Shown here: one piece after another, positions 22,443 through 31,001 of the stretch
Numbering within the stretch: position 1 is the first letter of the stretch
Layout: the number at the start of each line of letters is the position of its first letter
Made by a program: the position numbers and the translations under genes
The notes under the pieces: generated by a model
The model's database searches: none
What the model saw: the letters and a program-made list of their open reading frames with translations, nothing else
What the model was told of the DNA's origin: nothing
DNA from: an uncultured Duncaniella sp.
GTDB lineage: Bacteria > Bacteroidota > Bacteroidia > Bacteroidales > Muribaculaceae
Reading direction: 5' to 3'
Assembly (NCBI GenBank): GCA_910586305.1
Contig: CAJUGS010000024.1
Span: 1-48,232, forward strand
Length of the DNA stretch: 48,232 nucleotides

Positions 22443-23704
22443 AAGGATTCAAAGAGTTTGATATACTTCTGCGCTATGGCGCGCGAGCCAAACCGCTCCT
22501 CCACAGTCTGGTGAAGGAAATCACGGTTTATATTCGACTTGAGGGCCCAGAGGATGCCTTCGGCAATATCCTTGGAATCCTTGTAGCGGGCTATGTAGCC
22601 GGTCTTGAGATGTTCCACTATGTCGTTGCGTCCGTCGCCGCCGAATGTGACGGGAATAGCGCCTGCGGCCTGCCCTTCGATGAGGGTGCCGCTGAGCGAC
22701 TCGTAGAGCGATGTCGAGAGCACCACCTTCGACGAGGCATATAGGTAGGCCAGAATCTTGAAGTCGTTGATACGTCCGAGCCAGCGGTGGGAGAGGCGGA
22801 GATTGTCGAGCACCTCGGGATTGCGCAGCTCGCCGAAGAGATAGACGGCAGTGTCTGACGCAACTTCGGGATGATTGTCAAAGATATAGTTCAATGCATC
22901 GATGGCATATGGGAGGCCCTTGATGGGATCGTCAAGCCTTGCGGCCCCGAATATGATGAGGTTTGGCTTGGTGGTAGTGAGCAGCGAGTTGATGTGGCGG
23001 GTCGGAGTGGTGTAGAACTGCTCCACCGGGAATGCGTTGTAGATGGTCATCACCGGCAGACTGCGCAGCAGCGACGACTCGCGGGCGCGTTTTTCCAGCC
23101 AATGGCTCACGGTGACAAACGTGATGGGCACCTTCGAATAGAGCTTCTGTTTGCGCTTCCATATGCGATTGGAAATATCGTCGGGGCTTCCGCCCCCGCT
23201 CAGAAACATACAGTTGCCGCAACTGTCCGTATAGTAGCCACACTCGTAGGCATGGTGGCATATTCCCGTAAAAGCCCACATATCGTGGAGGGTCCACACG
23301 ATTTTCTTGCCCATATTGTGGAGCTTCTCTATGCTTTTGATTCCCATGAGTCCCTGGTTGATCCAGTTCAGACACACGATATCGGCCTCCATTACCCATG
23401 GATGTTTGTGGACACCTATGGCAAAGTTGCCGGTCGAGACCATGAACAGGTTCTTGCGGCTGAAGCCGAGATGCGGGAGCAGCTGCAGGCGTTCGAGACA
23501 AAAACGTATGCCGCGTTCGAACCTGGTTCCTGTATACGAGACGTTCTCCTCCTCCGACCGCTTGGTATAGACCACCATGCGGGCCTCCACACCCTCGCGG
23601 CGCAGGGCTTGCATGAGACGGAAAGTGACAATAGCGGCACCACCGAGGGTGTCGCTATGTGTGACAAGGACTACTTTCTTATTTTTTAGTGTTTTTATGT
23701 CCAT
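22439..23704 (-). CDS. Glycosyltransferase, GT4-like (GT-B fold)
   Basis: A 421-residue glycosyltransferase, probably transferring a sugar from a nucleotide donor to a surface polysaccharide or lipid acceptor in the cytoplasm. The N-terminal domain has the glycine loop THSDTLGGAAIVTFRL and the HDMWAFTGICHHAYEC element with clustered Cys (CGYYTDSCGNC), typical of colanic-acid-type transferases. The C-terminal domain has the E-x7-E motif in YESLSGTLIEGQAAG. The start at 23704 lies inside the end of the DUF389 gene (26-nt overlap) and directly precedes the conserved N-terminus. Acceptor and donor are unknown. Confidence 0.9.
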   Translation of the reverse strand: MDIKTLKNKKVVLVTHSDTLGGAAIVTFRLMQALRREGVEARMVVYTKRSEEENVSYTGTRFERGIRFCLERLQLLPHLGFSRKNLFMVSTGNFAIGVHKHPWVMEADIVCLNWINQGLMGIKSIEKLHNMGKKIVWTLHDMWAFTGICHHAYECGYYTDSCGNCMFLSGGGSPDDISNRIWKRKQKLYSKVPITFVTVSHWLEKRARESSLLRSLPVMTIYNAFPVEQFYTTPTRHINSLLTTTKPNLIIFGAARLDDPIKGLPYAIDALNYIFDNHPEVASDTAVYLFGELRNPEVLDNLRLSHRWLGRINDFKILAYLYASSKVVLSTSLYESLSGTLIEGQAAGAIPVTFGGDGRNDIVEHLKTGYIARYKDSKDIAEGILWALKSNINRDFLHQTVEERFGSRAIAQKYIKLFESL

Positions 23705-25076
23705 TTTGGCTGGATTTGGATTTGGAACCGATGTCGATTATATCCACGTTCCCGAGCTGTAGTCTTGCCTCGAGATAGCGGGCGAGTTCCACTCTTTTTG
23801 ACGCTGAGAGGGGAGAGGAGTAGCTCACGAGGGCCATATGTACGGTATCGAGCCGGCCTGTGGACATATTGCCGAACACGGCGCGTGTCACAGCCATCTC
23901 TTTCACCTGGGGGAACAGTACTTTCATCTCCGGGGCGAGGCGTCCGGCTATCGTGTCGTTGAGCGATGCCTCGGTCAGCAAATTGTTGAGCGAGTCGATG
24001 GTGGCCTGCTTGGCCGATATCGAGGACTGGGCCATCTCATAGATGCTGCGCACCGACTGAGTGTTGTCGCCAACGAGTCCCGACAGGTCGGGATTGTCGC
24101 CTTGTATGATGTTGATTTTAGTGCCGTCGAGACCGTAGAATTTCAGACGCGACGACAGGGCGAGCGTGAGCGAGTCAGACGGAAGCACCTTGCCTATCAG
24201 AGTGATGTTTATTGTCTTGTCTCTTCCATTCATTGTGGCGTCGGAGGCAAGCACCCGTGTTGACGGAAAATGACACTCGGACGTCACAAATTTCGATGCG
24301 TTGGATTCAAATCTGCTCTGCCTTAGCATATTGTATGTGAGGTAGAGCGACGGGATGAGAGTCACGAGCGCTATCGAATAGACTATGCGTCTCACCTTGT
24401 CGGCACGACGCGGATCGCCTGTCTCGGCAGCATGGTATCCCATCAGCTTCACACCTATGAAGGTCGCCAGAGAGATGTAGATGGAGTTGATGAGGAAAAG
24501 ATAGAACGCCCCGAAGAAATACTTGGACTGCAGCGTGGCTATTCCGTAGCCGGCCGTACATAGAGGTGGCATGAGAGCAGTGGCGATGGCCACGCCCGGA
24601 ATTACGTTGCCTTTGGACTTCGACCCGATGGCTATTATACCTGCGGCACCACCGAAAAAACCGATGAGAACGTCGTAAATCGTGGGCGATGTGCGGGCCA
24701 GCAGTTCGCTGTGGCCCTCGCTCACGGGCGAGATGATGAAGTAGAGAGTCGAAGTGAGCACACTGACACCCGTAGCCATCACCAGGTTGCGGAGTGCCCG
24801 TTTTATAAGTCCGAAGTCATGGATACCCACTCCGAGTCCGATGCCTATGATCGGGCCCATGAGTGGAGATATGAGCATGGCGCCGATAATGACGGCGGTA
24901 GAATTGGTGTTCAGTCCCAGCGACGCTATGAAGATAGCGATAATGAGGATGACGATATTTGTGCCGCGAAACGACACTCCCTCTCTGATGGACTGCTCTG
25001 CCTCTTCCTGGGAGACGAGGTAGTCGCCCAGTGCAAAGTAGTGGGCGAAATAATTTCGGAAAGATTGCAGATTCAT
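23679..25076 (-). CDS. DUF389 membrane protein
   Basis: A 465-residue inner-membrane protein of the DUF389/TIGR00341 family, function unestablished. It has a short cytoplasmic N-terminus and then about six to seven helices between residues 38 and 265, including the conserved STAVIIGAMLISPLMGPIIGIGLG and ALMPPLCTAGYG segments. A soluble C-terminal domain (about 290-460), likely extracytoplasmic, follows the last helix. The gene starts 9 nt after the Na/Pi symporter stop, so they share a transcript. A link to phosphate or ion handling is inferred from context only. Confidence 0.9.
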   Translation of the reverse strand: MNLQSFRNYFAHYFALGDYLVSQEEAEQSIREGVSFRGTNIVILIIAIFIASLGLNTNSTAVIIGAMLISPLMGPIIGIGLGVGIHDFGLIKRALRNLVMATGVSVLTSTLYFIISPVSEGHSELLARTSPTIYDVLIGFFGGAAGIIAIGSKSKGNVIPGVAIATALMPPLCTAGYGIATLQSKYFFGAFYLFLINSIYISLATFIGVKLMGYHAAETGDPRRADKVRRIVYSIALVTLIPSLYLTYNMLRQSRFESNASKFVTSECHFPSTRVLASDATMNGRDKTINITLIGKVLPSDSLTLALSSRLKFYGLDGTKINIIQGDNPDLSGLVGDNTQSVRSIYEMAQSSISAKQATIDSLNNLLTEASLNDTIAGRLAPEMKVLFPQVKEMAVTRAVFGNMSTGRLDTVHMALVSYSSPLSASKRVELARYLEARLQLGNVDIIDIGSKSKSSQNGHKNTKK

Positions 25077-25085
25077 ATCGTTGTA

Positions 25086-26903
25086 TTATTCCTTAGGAGC
25101 GCGGAGGAGCGACCTTAGCTCATCGACCACATTGATAACATAGTCGCCGATCTTCTCGAGCGAGCCGATTATGTCCATATAGTAGATACCTGCCTGGTAT
25201 TCATAGTGGCGCTCGTTGATATTCTCCACATTGGCCGAGCGCAGCTGGTTGCGCAGGTTGTTAATCTCGCGTTCGCGGTTGTAAGAGGTGATTATGTCAG
25301 CTTCCGAGATATTCTCCAGATCACGCAGCAGGAGGTTCTCGTTGGTGATGGCAGCCTCTACGGCTATGAACATCGAGTCGATATTGTGGTGGATTTCATC
25401 ATTGAATTCCGCGCGGCTCTCACGCTTGCGTATCATGATTTTGCCAACGCCGTAGCAGCAGTCAGCCACACTCTCTATCTCGCTGGTGATGCGGATGAGA
25501 GCCGAGATGCGGTGCTTACTCTCGTTGGAGAGACGGCCTTCAGCGCATCGGTTGAGATAGTGGGCTATCTCTATCTCCATGCGGTCGGATATCTCTTCAT
25601 ACTTCTCAAGACGCGAGAACTGGCGGGTAAACTCCTCCGAGTCCTTGACTCTCACTATGGCCTGGGCCATACCCACCATGCGCTGCACTCTCTGTGAGTA
25701 GACCAGAATCTCCTTCTCGGCCTGGGCTATATTGAGCTCCGAGGCACTCAGCAGACCGCCGGATATAAACTTGAGCTGGAACTCCTCGCCCTCCTTGTGG
25801 CGCGAAGGCACGAGCTTCTCCACAATCTTCACGTAAAGGCCTGTGAGCCATATCATGATGGCCACATTGACGAGGTTGAAGACAGTGTGGAACATCGAGA
25901 GGCCGAACGAAACGCTGAACTGCATCTGTGCCACCTTCATCAACACGGGGTGGCCCGACGGGAGAGTGTTGGCAAACAGGGCGTTGTAGGTGTCGGGATC
26001 AGAAGCTTCAAGTGCGTTGACATAGCTGTAGATTTCTGTCGGATCGCCTTGTCCGAGCCACTCGGTGATAAATTCATTCAGACGGCAGAATGGGAAGAAC
26101 ACGCAGAGGGTCCATAGCAGACCGAGAGCGTTGAAAAGCAGGTGGCCCATCGCTGTACGCTTGGCGGCCACATTACCGCTCATTGAGGCCAGAAGGGGAG
26201 TGACGGTGGTACCGATGTTGGAGCCGAGCACCACGGCACACGCGATATCGAACGTTATCCAGCCCTTGGTACACATAATCAGCACAATGGCAAATGTAGC
26301 CGCCGACGACTGGATGATGGCTGTGAGCACCATGCCCACGAAGAGGAAAATGATAACCGAGAGGAAGCTCATGGAGGCATATTTCTCCAGGAAGGCAAAC
26401 ATCTCGGGATTCTGCTGAAGGTCTGGAACGTAGTCGCTTATCATTCCTAAACCCATGAACATGAACGCGAAGCCTATAAGAAACTCGCCGAACGATTTCT
26501 TCTTGCTCGACGAAGCAAACAGCAGCGGCACCGAGCAGGCTATGATGGGAAGAATCATCAGCGATGTGTCAACTTTGAAGCCGAAGAGTGCGATAATCCA
26601 TGCTGTGAAGGTTGTGCCGACATTCGCACCGAATATGACGGCCATCGACTGCCCGAGGGTCATAAGACCGGCGTTGACAAAACTTACTACCATCACTGTC
26701 GAGGCCGACGAGCTCTGGATGAGCGCGGTGATGAGGATACCTGTCAGCATACCGGTGAGACGGTTGCGGGTCATTACGGAAAGGATGCTTCGTAGGCGGT
26801 CGCCGGCGGCCTTCTGAAGGCCTTCGCTCATCACCTTCATTCCATAGAGAAACAAGGCGACAGAGCCAAGGAGACAGAGGAAGTCTAATAAGCTATAGCT
26901 CAT
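25086..26903 (-). CDS. Na/Pi symporter with PhoU-like C-terminal domain
   Basis: A 605-residue transporter of the NptA/PNaS family, which brings in phosphate with sodium. The membrane part (about 1-375) holds the inverted duplication with QSSSASTVMVVSF and QSSAATFAIVLIM, each followed by a Gly/Asn/Thr motif (FGANVGTTFTAW and LGSNIGTTVTPL). A helical PhoU-like domain occupies about 390-595 and probably regulates uptake. It is first in the minus-strand run down to 19290 and has a full promoter. With the phosphatase-porin pair nearby, it points to phosphate nutrition as a theme. Confidence 0.94.
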   Translation of the reverse strand: MSYSLLDFLCLLGSVALFLYGMKVMSEGLQKAAGDRLRSILSVMTRNRLTGMLTGILITALIQSSSASTVMVVSFVNAGLMTLGQSMAVIFGANVGTTFTAWIIALFGFKVDTSLMILPIIACSVPLLFASSSKKKSFGEFLIGFAFMFMGLGMISDYVPDLQQNPEMFAFLEKYASMSFLSVIIFLFVGMVLTAIIQSSAATFAIVLIMCTKGWITFDIACAVVLGSNIGTTVTPLLASMSGNVAAKRTAMGHLLFNALGLLWTLCVFFPFCRLNEFITEWLGQGDPTEIYSYVNALEASDPDTYNALFANTLPSGHPVLMKVAQMQFSVSFGLSMFHTVFNLVNVAIMIWLTGLYVKIVEKLVPSRHKEGEEFQLKFISGGLLSASELNIAQAEKEILVYSQRVQRMVGMAQAIVRVKDSEEFTRQFSRLEKYEEISDRMEIEIAHYLNRCAEGRLSNESKHRISALIRITSEIESVADCCYGVGKIMIRKRESRAEFNDEIHHNIDSMFIAVEAAITNENLLLRDLENISEADIITSYNREREINNLRNQLRSANVENINERHYEYQAGIYYMDIIGSLEKIGDYVINVVDELRSLLRAPKE

Positions 26904-26957
26904 GTGGGTGGGCTTGAATAGTGTGTGTTGGTTCTATGTGGCCTTCATTGGCCGTTG

Positions 26958-26988
26958 CAAAGATATAACAATTTTTAATAATTACAAA
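26958..26988 (-). promoter_or_regulatory. Promoter of the eight-gene operon (Na/Pi symporter first)
   Basis: On the minus strand TTTG (26988-26985) and TATCTTTG (26965-26958) are 19 bp apart, matching the Bacteroidetes consensus. The leader to the start codon at 26903 is about 50 nt. No other consensus promoter was found inside the run of genes down to 19290. Confidence 0.78.
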
Positions 26989-27115
26989 ATCAATCGCCGA
27001 GACTGGAGAATGTGGATATTTTTTTCATTTTTTGTCACAAAAACAAGGCTTGGAAGCTCTATGAATACAGAGACACTCCTCACAACCCAATGATTCTACC
27101 TATTCCACTGCAATA

Positions 27116-29200
27116 ATGAAACATCTGTCTACAGCCCTTTTCCTGATTGCTCTGCCAGGCCTTGCCATGGCGCAGACAGCTTCCGGCGATTCACTATCCA
27201 TATCCGACATACAGCTCAACGAGATTGTGGTCAGTGCTCCAAAGGTGGTCCACAAGGCCGACATGGACGTGCTATATCCGTCGGCCTCGGCGGTCAAGGC
27301 TTCACAGAACAGCCTTGAGCTGCTGAGACATCTCATGATTCCCACTCTCACCATCAACGAATTCACCGGTGCTGTGCGCACATCCGGACAGGAGGTACAG
27401 GTGAGAATCAACGGGCGCAAAGCTTCTTCCGACCAGCTCAAGACCATCGACCCGGCTACAGTGAAGAGAGTGGAGTGGATCGACGACCCGGGAGTGCGCT
27501 ACGGCGATGCGCCTGGAGTGATAAATATCATCGTGGCCAACCCGACGGTGGGAGGGTCGCTAATGACCCAGGGAATGGCGAGTTTCACCCAGGCCTGGGG
27601 AAACGGATATGCCGACCTGAAGTTCAACAACGGACGCTCGCAATGGTCGGTAGGCGCCCTTGGACGATATACCAACAAGATTGATGCCTACCGCGAGTAT
27701 TCAGAGACATTCACACGACCCGACGGTGTCTCTGTCACACGCACGGAGAGCCCTTTGAAAGGCTACGTCTCCAACACCGATCTCAACCCGTCGCTCTCCT
27801 ACAACTACATCAATCCTTCACGCACAGTCGTGTGGGTGGGGCTGAGAATGTCAAAGCAATGGCCGACAGTGCGCTCCAACACCGGACTCATGTCACTCTC
27901 CGGCAGCGACGAGCAGATCAGACTCTATGAGCGTGAGTCGACCTCCGGACTGCGACCCAAGTTCAACGCCTATGTGGAGCAGAAGCTCCCCCATTCCCAG
28001 ACCATAGCCTTCGACTTCGATGCATCCCTGTTCCATGGTCGTTCGTCCCACGTCTATCGCGAGACACTTCTTGATGGAAGGGACGACCTTCTCACAGATG
28101 TTGCAACATCTATCAAGGACAGGCAGAACACATTCAATATCGAAGGTACCTATATCAAGCAGTTCTCCGGAAAGCGTGTCACAGCCGGAGCGCAATACTC
28201 GTCCACAAACGCCCGCACCACCCGCGAGAGCGGAGCGGTCAGCCGCCAGCGACAGGATCGCGCCTATTTCTACGCCGAATACTTCCAGCGCGTTGGCCGG
28301 GTGAGCCTCACGGGCGGACTCGGCACACAGTACTCCGGCCTGCATCCTTCCGGATTCGAATCCTCCACAACATGGAGCCTGAGACCGAGAGTGTCGGTGT
28401 CGTGGCGCGCCCACGAGACATCGCAGTTCCGTTTCAGCTTCACAACAGGCACCTCCACCCCCTCCTCGTCGCAGACCGACCCCAATCCGCAGCAGATCGA
28501 CGGATTCCAGTACCAGGTGGGCAATCCCTCGCTTCACACCTACAACAACTACAAGGCCAAGCTGCAATACAACTTCACCTTTCCACGTGTGAGCGGACGC
28601 CTCGAAGGTGTGTGGACCCGCGCACCCCACGCCATCGCTCCGAGTCTCAGCTGGGTTGACGACAAACTGGTGACAACATTCGAAAACAGCCGCGGACACA
28701 CATCCTGGCAGGTCTCTCTATCGCCACAAGTCGAAATCCTGCACGACATTCTCGTTCTCAAGGGCACACTCCGCTTCTATCGTGCCACCTCCGAAGGCAC
28801 AGGCTACCGTCACACATACACCTGTTGGAGCGGAGACATCGGACTGAGCGCATTCTATCGCGGCCTGTTGTTTGACGTTTCCTATGAGGCAAACCCCTCC
28901 ACACTCTGGGGCGAGACACTCTCCCATGCCGAGAAAGTCTCCACAATCATGGTCGGCTACCGCTGGCGCGGATTCACATTCTCGGCCGGTATGTTCATGC
29001 CGTTCACCCGCTATAGCATGGGGTCCGAATCACTCAACCGCTATAATTCCAACTCCAACACTCTCCGCAGCCGCGGGTTCGACCGGATGCCGGTGGTCAG
29101 GATAGCCTATAATGTCAACTGGGGCCGACAGAAAAAGGCTGCCCAGAAATTGATAAACGCTTCCGACGACCTACGCCAGTCAAAAGCCGCCGGACGATGA
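27116..29200 (+). CDS. Outer-membrane beta-barrel receptor-like protein
   Basis: A 694-residue protein with a signal peptide (MKHLSTALFLIALPGLAMA, cut before QTA). A plug-like domain (about 30-145; LNEIVVSAPKVVH, VRINGRKASSDQLKTIDPATVKRVEWIDDPG, APGVINIIV) leads into a beta-barrel of many alternating strands (about 150-680), as in the TonB-receptor-related outer membrane beta-barrel family. Unlike many relatives it has no N-terminal carboxypeptidase-regulatory-like domain. The barrel ends VVRIAYNVNWG, but about 25 polar residues follow, so the C-terminal signal is not terminal. No SusD partner is present. The ligand is unknown. The sigma-factor gene follows after 61 nt. Confidence 0.82.
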   Translation: MKHLSTALFLIALPGLAMAQTASGDSLSISDIQLNEIVVSAPKVVHKADMDVLYPSASAVKASQNSLELLRHLMIPTLTINEFTGAVRTSGQEVQVRINGRKASSDQLKTIDPATVKRVEWIDDPGVRYGDAPGVINIIVANPTVGGSLMTQGMASFTQAWGNGYADLKFNNGRSQWSVGALGRYTNKIDAYREYSETFTRPDGVSVTRTESPLKGYVSNTDLNPSLSYNYINPSRTVVWVGLRMSKQWPTVRSNTGLMSLSGSDEQIRLYERESTSGLRPKFNAYVEQKLPHSQTIAFDFDASLFHGRSSHVYRETLLDGRDDLLTDVATSIKDRQNTFNIEGTYIKQFSGKRVTAGAQYSSTNARTTRESGAVSRQRQDRAYFYAEYFQRVGRVSLTGGLGTQYSGLHPSGFESSTTWSLRPRVSVSWRAHETSQFRFSFTTGTSTPSSSQTDPNPQQIDGFQYQVGNPSLHTYNNYKAKLQYNFTFPRVSGRLEGVWTRAPHAIAPSLSWVDDKLVTTFENSRGHTSWQVSLSPQVEILHDILVLKGTLRFYRATSEGTGYRHTYTCWSGDIGLSAFYRGLLFDVSYEANPSTLWGETLSHAEKVSTIMVGYRWRGFTFSAGMFMPFTRYSMGSESLNRYNSNSNTLRSRGFDRMPVVRIAYNVNWGRQKKAAQKLINASDDLRQSKAAGR

Positions 29201-29222
29201 GTGAACGTAACGAAAAAAACAC

Positions 29223-29230
29223 TATTTTTG
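29223..29230 (+). promoter_or_regulatory. Possible -7 element of the sigma-factor operon
   Basis: TATTTTTG matches TAnnTTTG, 31 nt before the sigma-factor start at 29262, in the short gap after the barrel gene. No TTTG lies 19-21 bp upstream, so this is half a consensus. Confidence 0.35.
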
Positions 29231-29261
29231 TAATTTGAAATGAAAAACGAGGATCTACGTA

Positions 29262-29759
29262 ATGAGCGCTGACGCAGAACGCTTCAAGTCCGACTATCTT
29301 CCCTTTGCCAGGGCCATGTTTGCCGAGGCTATGGGTATTCTTGGAAATGCAGCCGAAGCAGAAGACGCTGTTCAGGATGTCTATACGAGCCTGTGGGAAC
29401 GACGACACAGACTCGAGGAGATAGACAACCCGAGGGCCTATGTCATAACCATGGTGAGACGGCGTTGCCTCAGTCTCTCTGGGGAGCAGGGACGTGACAC
29501 CGTGGAACTCGACGAGGGGGAGGGAGCACGGGTATCCCGACATCCTTCCGAACAGATCGAGATACGCGACAAGGCCGTTAGAGTGATGGAGATTATCCGC
29601 ACTCTGCCGGCCAACCAGCGCACCGTCGTGACAATGCACGATGTCGAGGGGTATGACAACCAGGAGATAGAGCGTGTCACAGGACTTTCCTACCAGAATG
29701 TCCGACAGCTTCTAAGTCGTGCGCGCAGATACATCCGTTCACATTTTCCCAAAGATTGA
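29262..29759 (+). CDS. ECF-type RNA polymerase sigma factor
   Basis: A 165-residue sigma-70 family protein of the extracytoplasmic function type. Region 2 spans about residues 8-70 (LPFARAMFAEAMGILGNAAEAEDAVQDVYTSLW-like helices with the core-binding DAVQDVY) and region 4 about 108-160 (LPANQRTVVTMHDVEGYDNQEIE, then the DNA-recognition helix around LSYQNVRQLLSRARR). A short acidic linker separates them. It is followed by a single-helix membrane protein 13 nt later and a DUF4252 protein, a typical Bacteroidales sigma/anti-sigma arrangement. Its target promoters cannot be read from the window. Confidence 0.94.
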   Translation: MSADAERFKSDYLPFARAMFAEAMGILGNAAEAEDAVQDVYTSLWERRHRLEEIDNPRAYVITMVRRRCLSLSGEQGRDTVELDEGEGARVSRHPSEQIEIRDKAVRVMEIIRTLPANQRTVVTMHDVEGYDNQEIERVTGLSYQNVRQLLSRARRYIRSHFPKD

Positions 29760-29772
29760 CATATTTATACAC

Positions 29773-30306
29773 ATGACATACGAGGAAACACATCGACTCA
29801 ACACTCTCATTGAGAAATACCTATCGGCCCAGACCTCGTCTGCCGAGGAGGCCGAGATGCGACGGCTGCTTTCGTCTTCCGGACTGTTGCCGGAACATGA
29901 AAACTTCCGGTCCATGCTTATGGGAATCGACTCGCTCCGTGCGCCCGAGGGGCTGGAGGAACGGATAGCTGCCGGTATCGACCGTCTTGCCACGCTCGAG
30001 AACACACACCCGGTCAAGGTTCGACGGACGGCGAGATGGTGGGGAGTTGCAGCTTCGGTGGCACTTCTCATAGGAATAGGCACGGCCTTCCTCGGAAGAA
30101 CCACCCGCGAGCATCCCGGCTCAGATCTAACCCCCGAGGAGACATATGCACAGATGGAAGATGCCCTCACGCTTCTCGCCACATCAATGGACCGCGGATA
30201 TCGTGAGGCTGCGCAGGCCGAGGAGACTACGGCAATGGCAACAGCGACGGCGCTCAGGGCACTTGCGTCATTATCTGAATCAAACGAACATACTGAAAAC
30301 ATATGA
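29773..30306 (+). CDS. Putative anti-sigma factor, single-pass membrane protein
   Basis: A 177-residue protein with a cytoplasmic N-terminal helical part (1-90; ETHRLNTLIEKYLSAQTSSAEEAEMRRLL), one transmembrane helix (about 96-114, WWGVAASVALLIGIGTAFLG) and an Ala-rich outer part. This arrangement after an ECF sigma gene suggests an anti-sigma factor; no HxxxCxxC zinc motif is present. The start at 29773 is preferred to an upstream in-frame Met at 29719 that would overlap the sigma gene. Its stop overlaps the next start (ATGA). Confidence 0.72.
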   Translation: MTYEETHRLNTLIEKYLSAQTSSAEEAEMRRLLSSSGLLPEHENFRSMLMGIDSLRAPEGLEERIAAGIDRLATLENTHPVKVRRTARWWGVAASVALLIGIGTAFLGRTTREHPGSDLTPEETYAQMEDALTLLATSMDRGYREAAQAEETTAMATATALRALASLSESNEHTENI

Positions 30307-30761
30307 AAAGACTTATTCTCCTCCTTGCCACCGCTATTGTGATGGCACTCACAGTGGGAGCACAGACCCCGTTCTTCAAGAAGTGTGAGAACGCAAAAGG
30401 TGTAACTACCGTCTTCATCACGAAGGCCATGCTCGAGATGGCCGGAGATATCCAGGGAATCGGTATTTCTGACAAATCGCTCTTGAAGGAGAAGATCGAC
30501 AACACCCAGATAGTCACCGCCGACACTTCCGAGGGATGCGCCTATGTTTCCAAGCATCTGGGGCTGATAAGTGCCTCCGAAGGATATGATATGCTCATGC
30601 AGATCAATGAGAAAAATGAAAATGTGAAAATCTTCCGCCGTTCAATGCCAGAAGGCAAGACAAGTTATGTCGTGGTCAACAAGATTCATGGAAAGATTGC
30701 TGTCATCATCATCGAAGGCTCACTCTCCATCGAGGACCTCATGCGCTGTGTAAAGCACTGA
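30303..30761 (+). CDS. DUF4252 family secreted protein
   Basis: A 152-residue exported protein (signal peptide MKRLILLLATAIVMALTVGA) of the DUF4252 type, commonly found after ECF sigma and anti-sigma genes in Bacteroidales. Visible family traits are VTTVFITKAMLEMAG near the N-terminus, KIDNTQIVTADTSEG in the middle, and VVNKIHGKIAVIIIEGSLSIEDL near the end. Its function is unknown; a role in sensing or in the envelope response of the sigma factor is inference. Translationally coupled to the previous gene. Confidence 0.85.
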   Translation: MKRLILLLATAIVMALTVGAQTPFFKKCENAKGVTTVFITKAMLEMAGDIQGIGISDKSLLKEKIDNTQIVTADTSEGCAYVSKHLGLISASEGYDMLMQINEKNENVKIFRRSMPEGKTSYVVVNKIHGKIAVIIIEGSLSIEDLMRCVKH

Positions 30762-30792
30762 TATATCCGGTCTGAATTCTTTTTTGATAAAA

Positions 30793-30824
30793 TTTGCATT
30801 TGCTGTCGGGTTTAATTACCTTTG
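30793..30824 (+). promoter_or_regulatory. Promoter of the structured leader and PfkB-TPR-ribH operon
   Basis: TTTG (30793-30796) and TACCTTTG (30817-30824) are 20 bp apart, a full consensus. The predicted transcript begins near 30830, some 170 nt before the first start codon at 31002 and just before the first paired stem of the leader. Confidence 0.8.
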
Positions 30825-30829
30825 TGGTG

Positions 30830-31001
30830 AAACAACTTGGCCATTAGGCGACATGGAGGCCTGATGTAGTGAACCATCAAGCCTCGTGTATGTTATACTC
30901 TTATCGTCGGCCTTCCATGCTGGCTGGTTTGCGGATGCGACATGGCCCGGGTGGTTGTGTCGTATCAAGCGTTTCAACACACACATAATACAACTCATAT
31001 T
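30830..31001 (+). ncRNA. Structured leader RNA, unknown class, possible switch
   Basis: Several helices can form. P1 pairs 30852-30861 (CATGGAGGCC) with 30909-30919 (one bulge) and can extend by TTGGCCA (30837-30843) with TGGCTGG (30921-30927). Inside it lie 30862-30866/30875-30879 and GTAT-GTT-ATAC (30888-30898), giving a three-way junction. Alternatively 30857-30866 pairs with 30875-30884, which takes five bases of P1, so the two folds exclude each other. P4 pairs 30935-30942 with 30958-30965. The 9-mer GCGACATGG occurs at 30848-30856 and 30937-30945 and either copy can pair with CCATG at 30915-30919. No known riboswitch signature (FMN, TPP, cobalamin, SAM) was recognised. It could also be a separate small RNA. 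Confidence 0.5.

Noticed and set aside
22871..23689. Plus-strand frame of 272 codons opposite the glycosyltransferase
   Set aside because: Antisense shadow of a conserved enzyme; no start signal and no family.
27893..28699. Minus-strand frame of 268 codons inside the barrel gene
   Set aside because: Antisense to a beta-barrel with a signal peptide; composition is atypical for a protein.
29739..30557. Minus-strand frame of 272 codons across the anti-sigma and DUF4252 genes
   Set aside because: Spans two coupled genes of the other strand and shows a Ser/Arg-rich shadow composition.
30942..31001. Upstream ATG in frame with the PfkB-fold gene
   Set aside because: It lies inside a predicted leader hairpin and adds 20 residues before a natural kinase-fold N-terminus.
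30830..31001. FMN riboswitch, suspected because ribH is in the operon
   Set aside because: The conserved FMN-element blocks are not present and ribH is the third gene, not the first.
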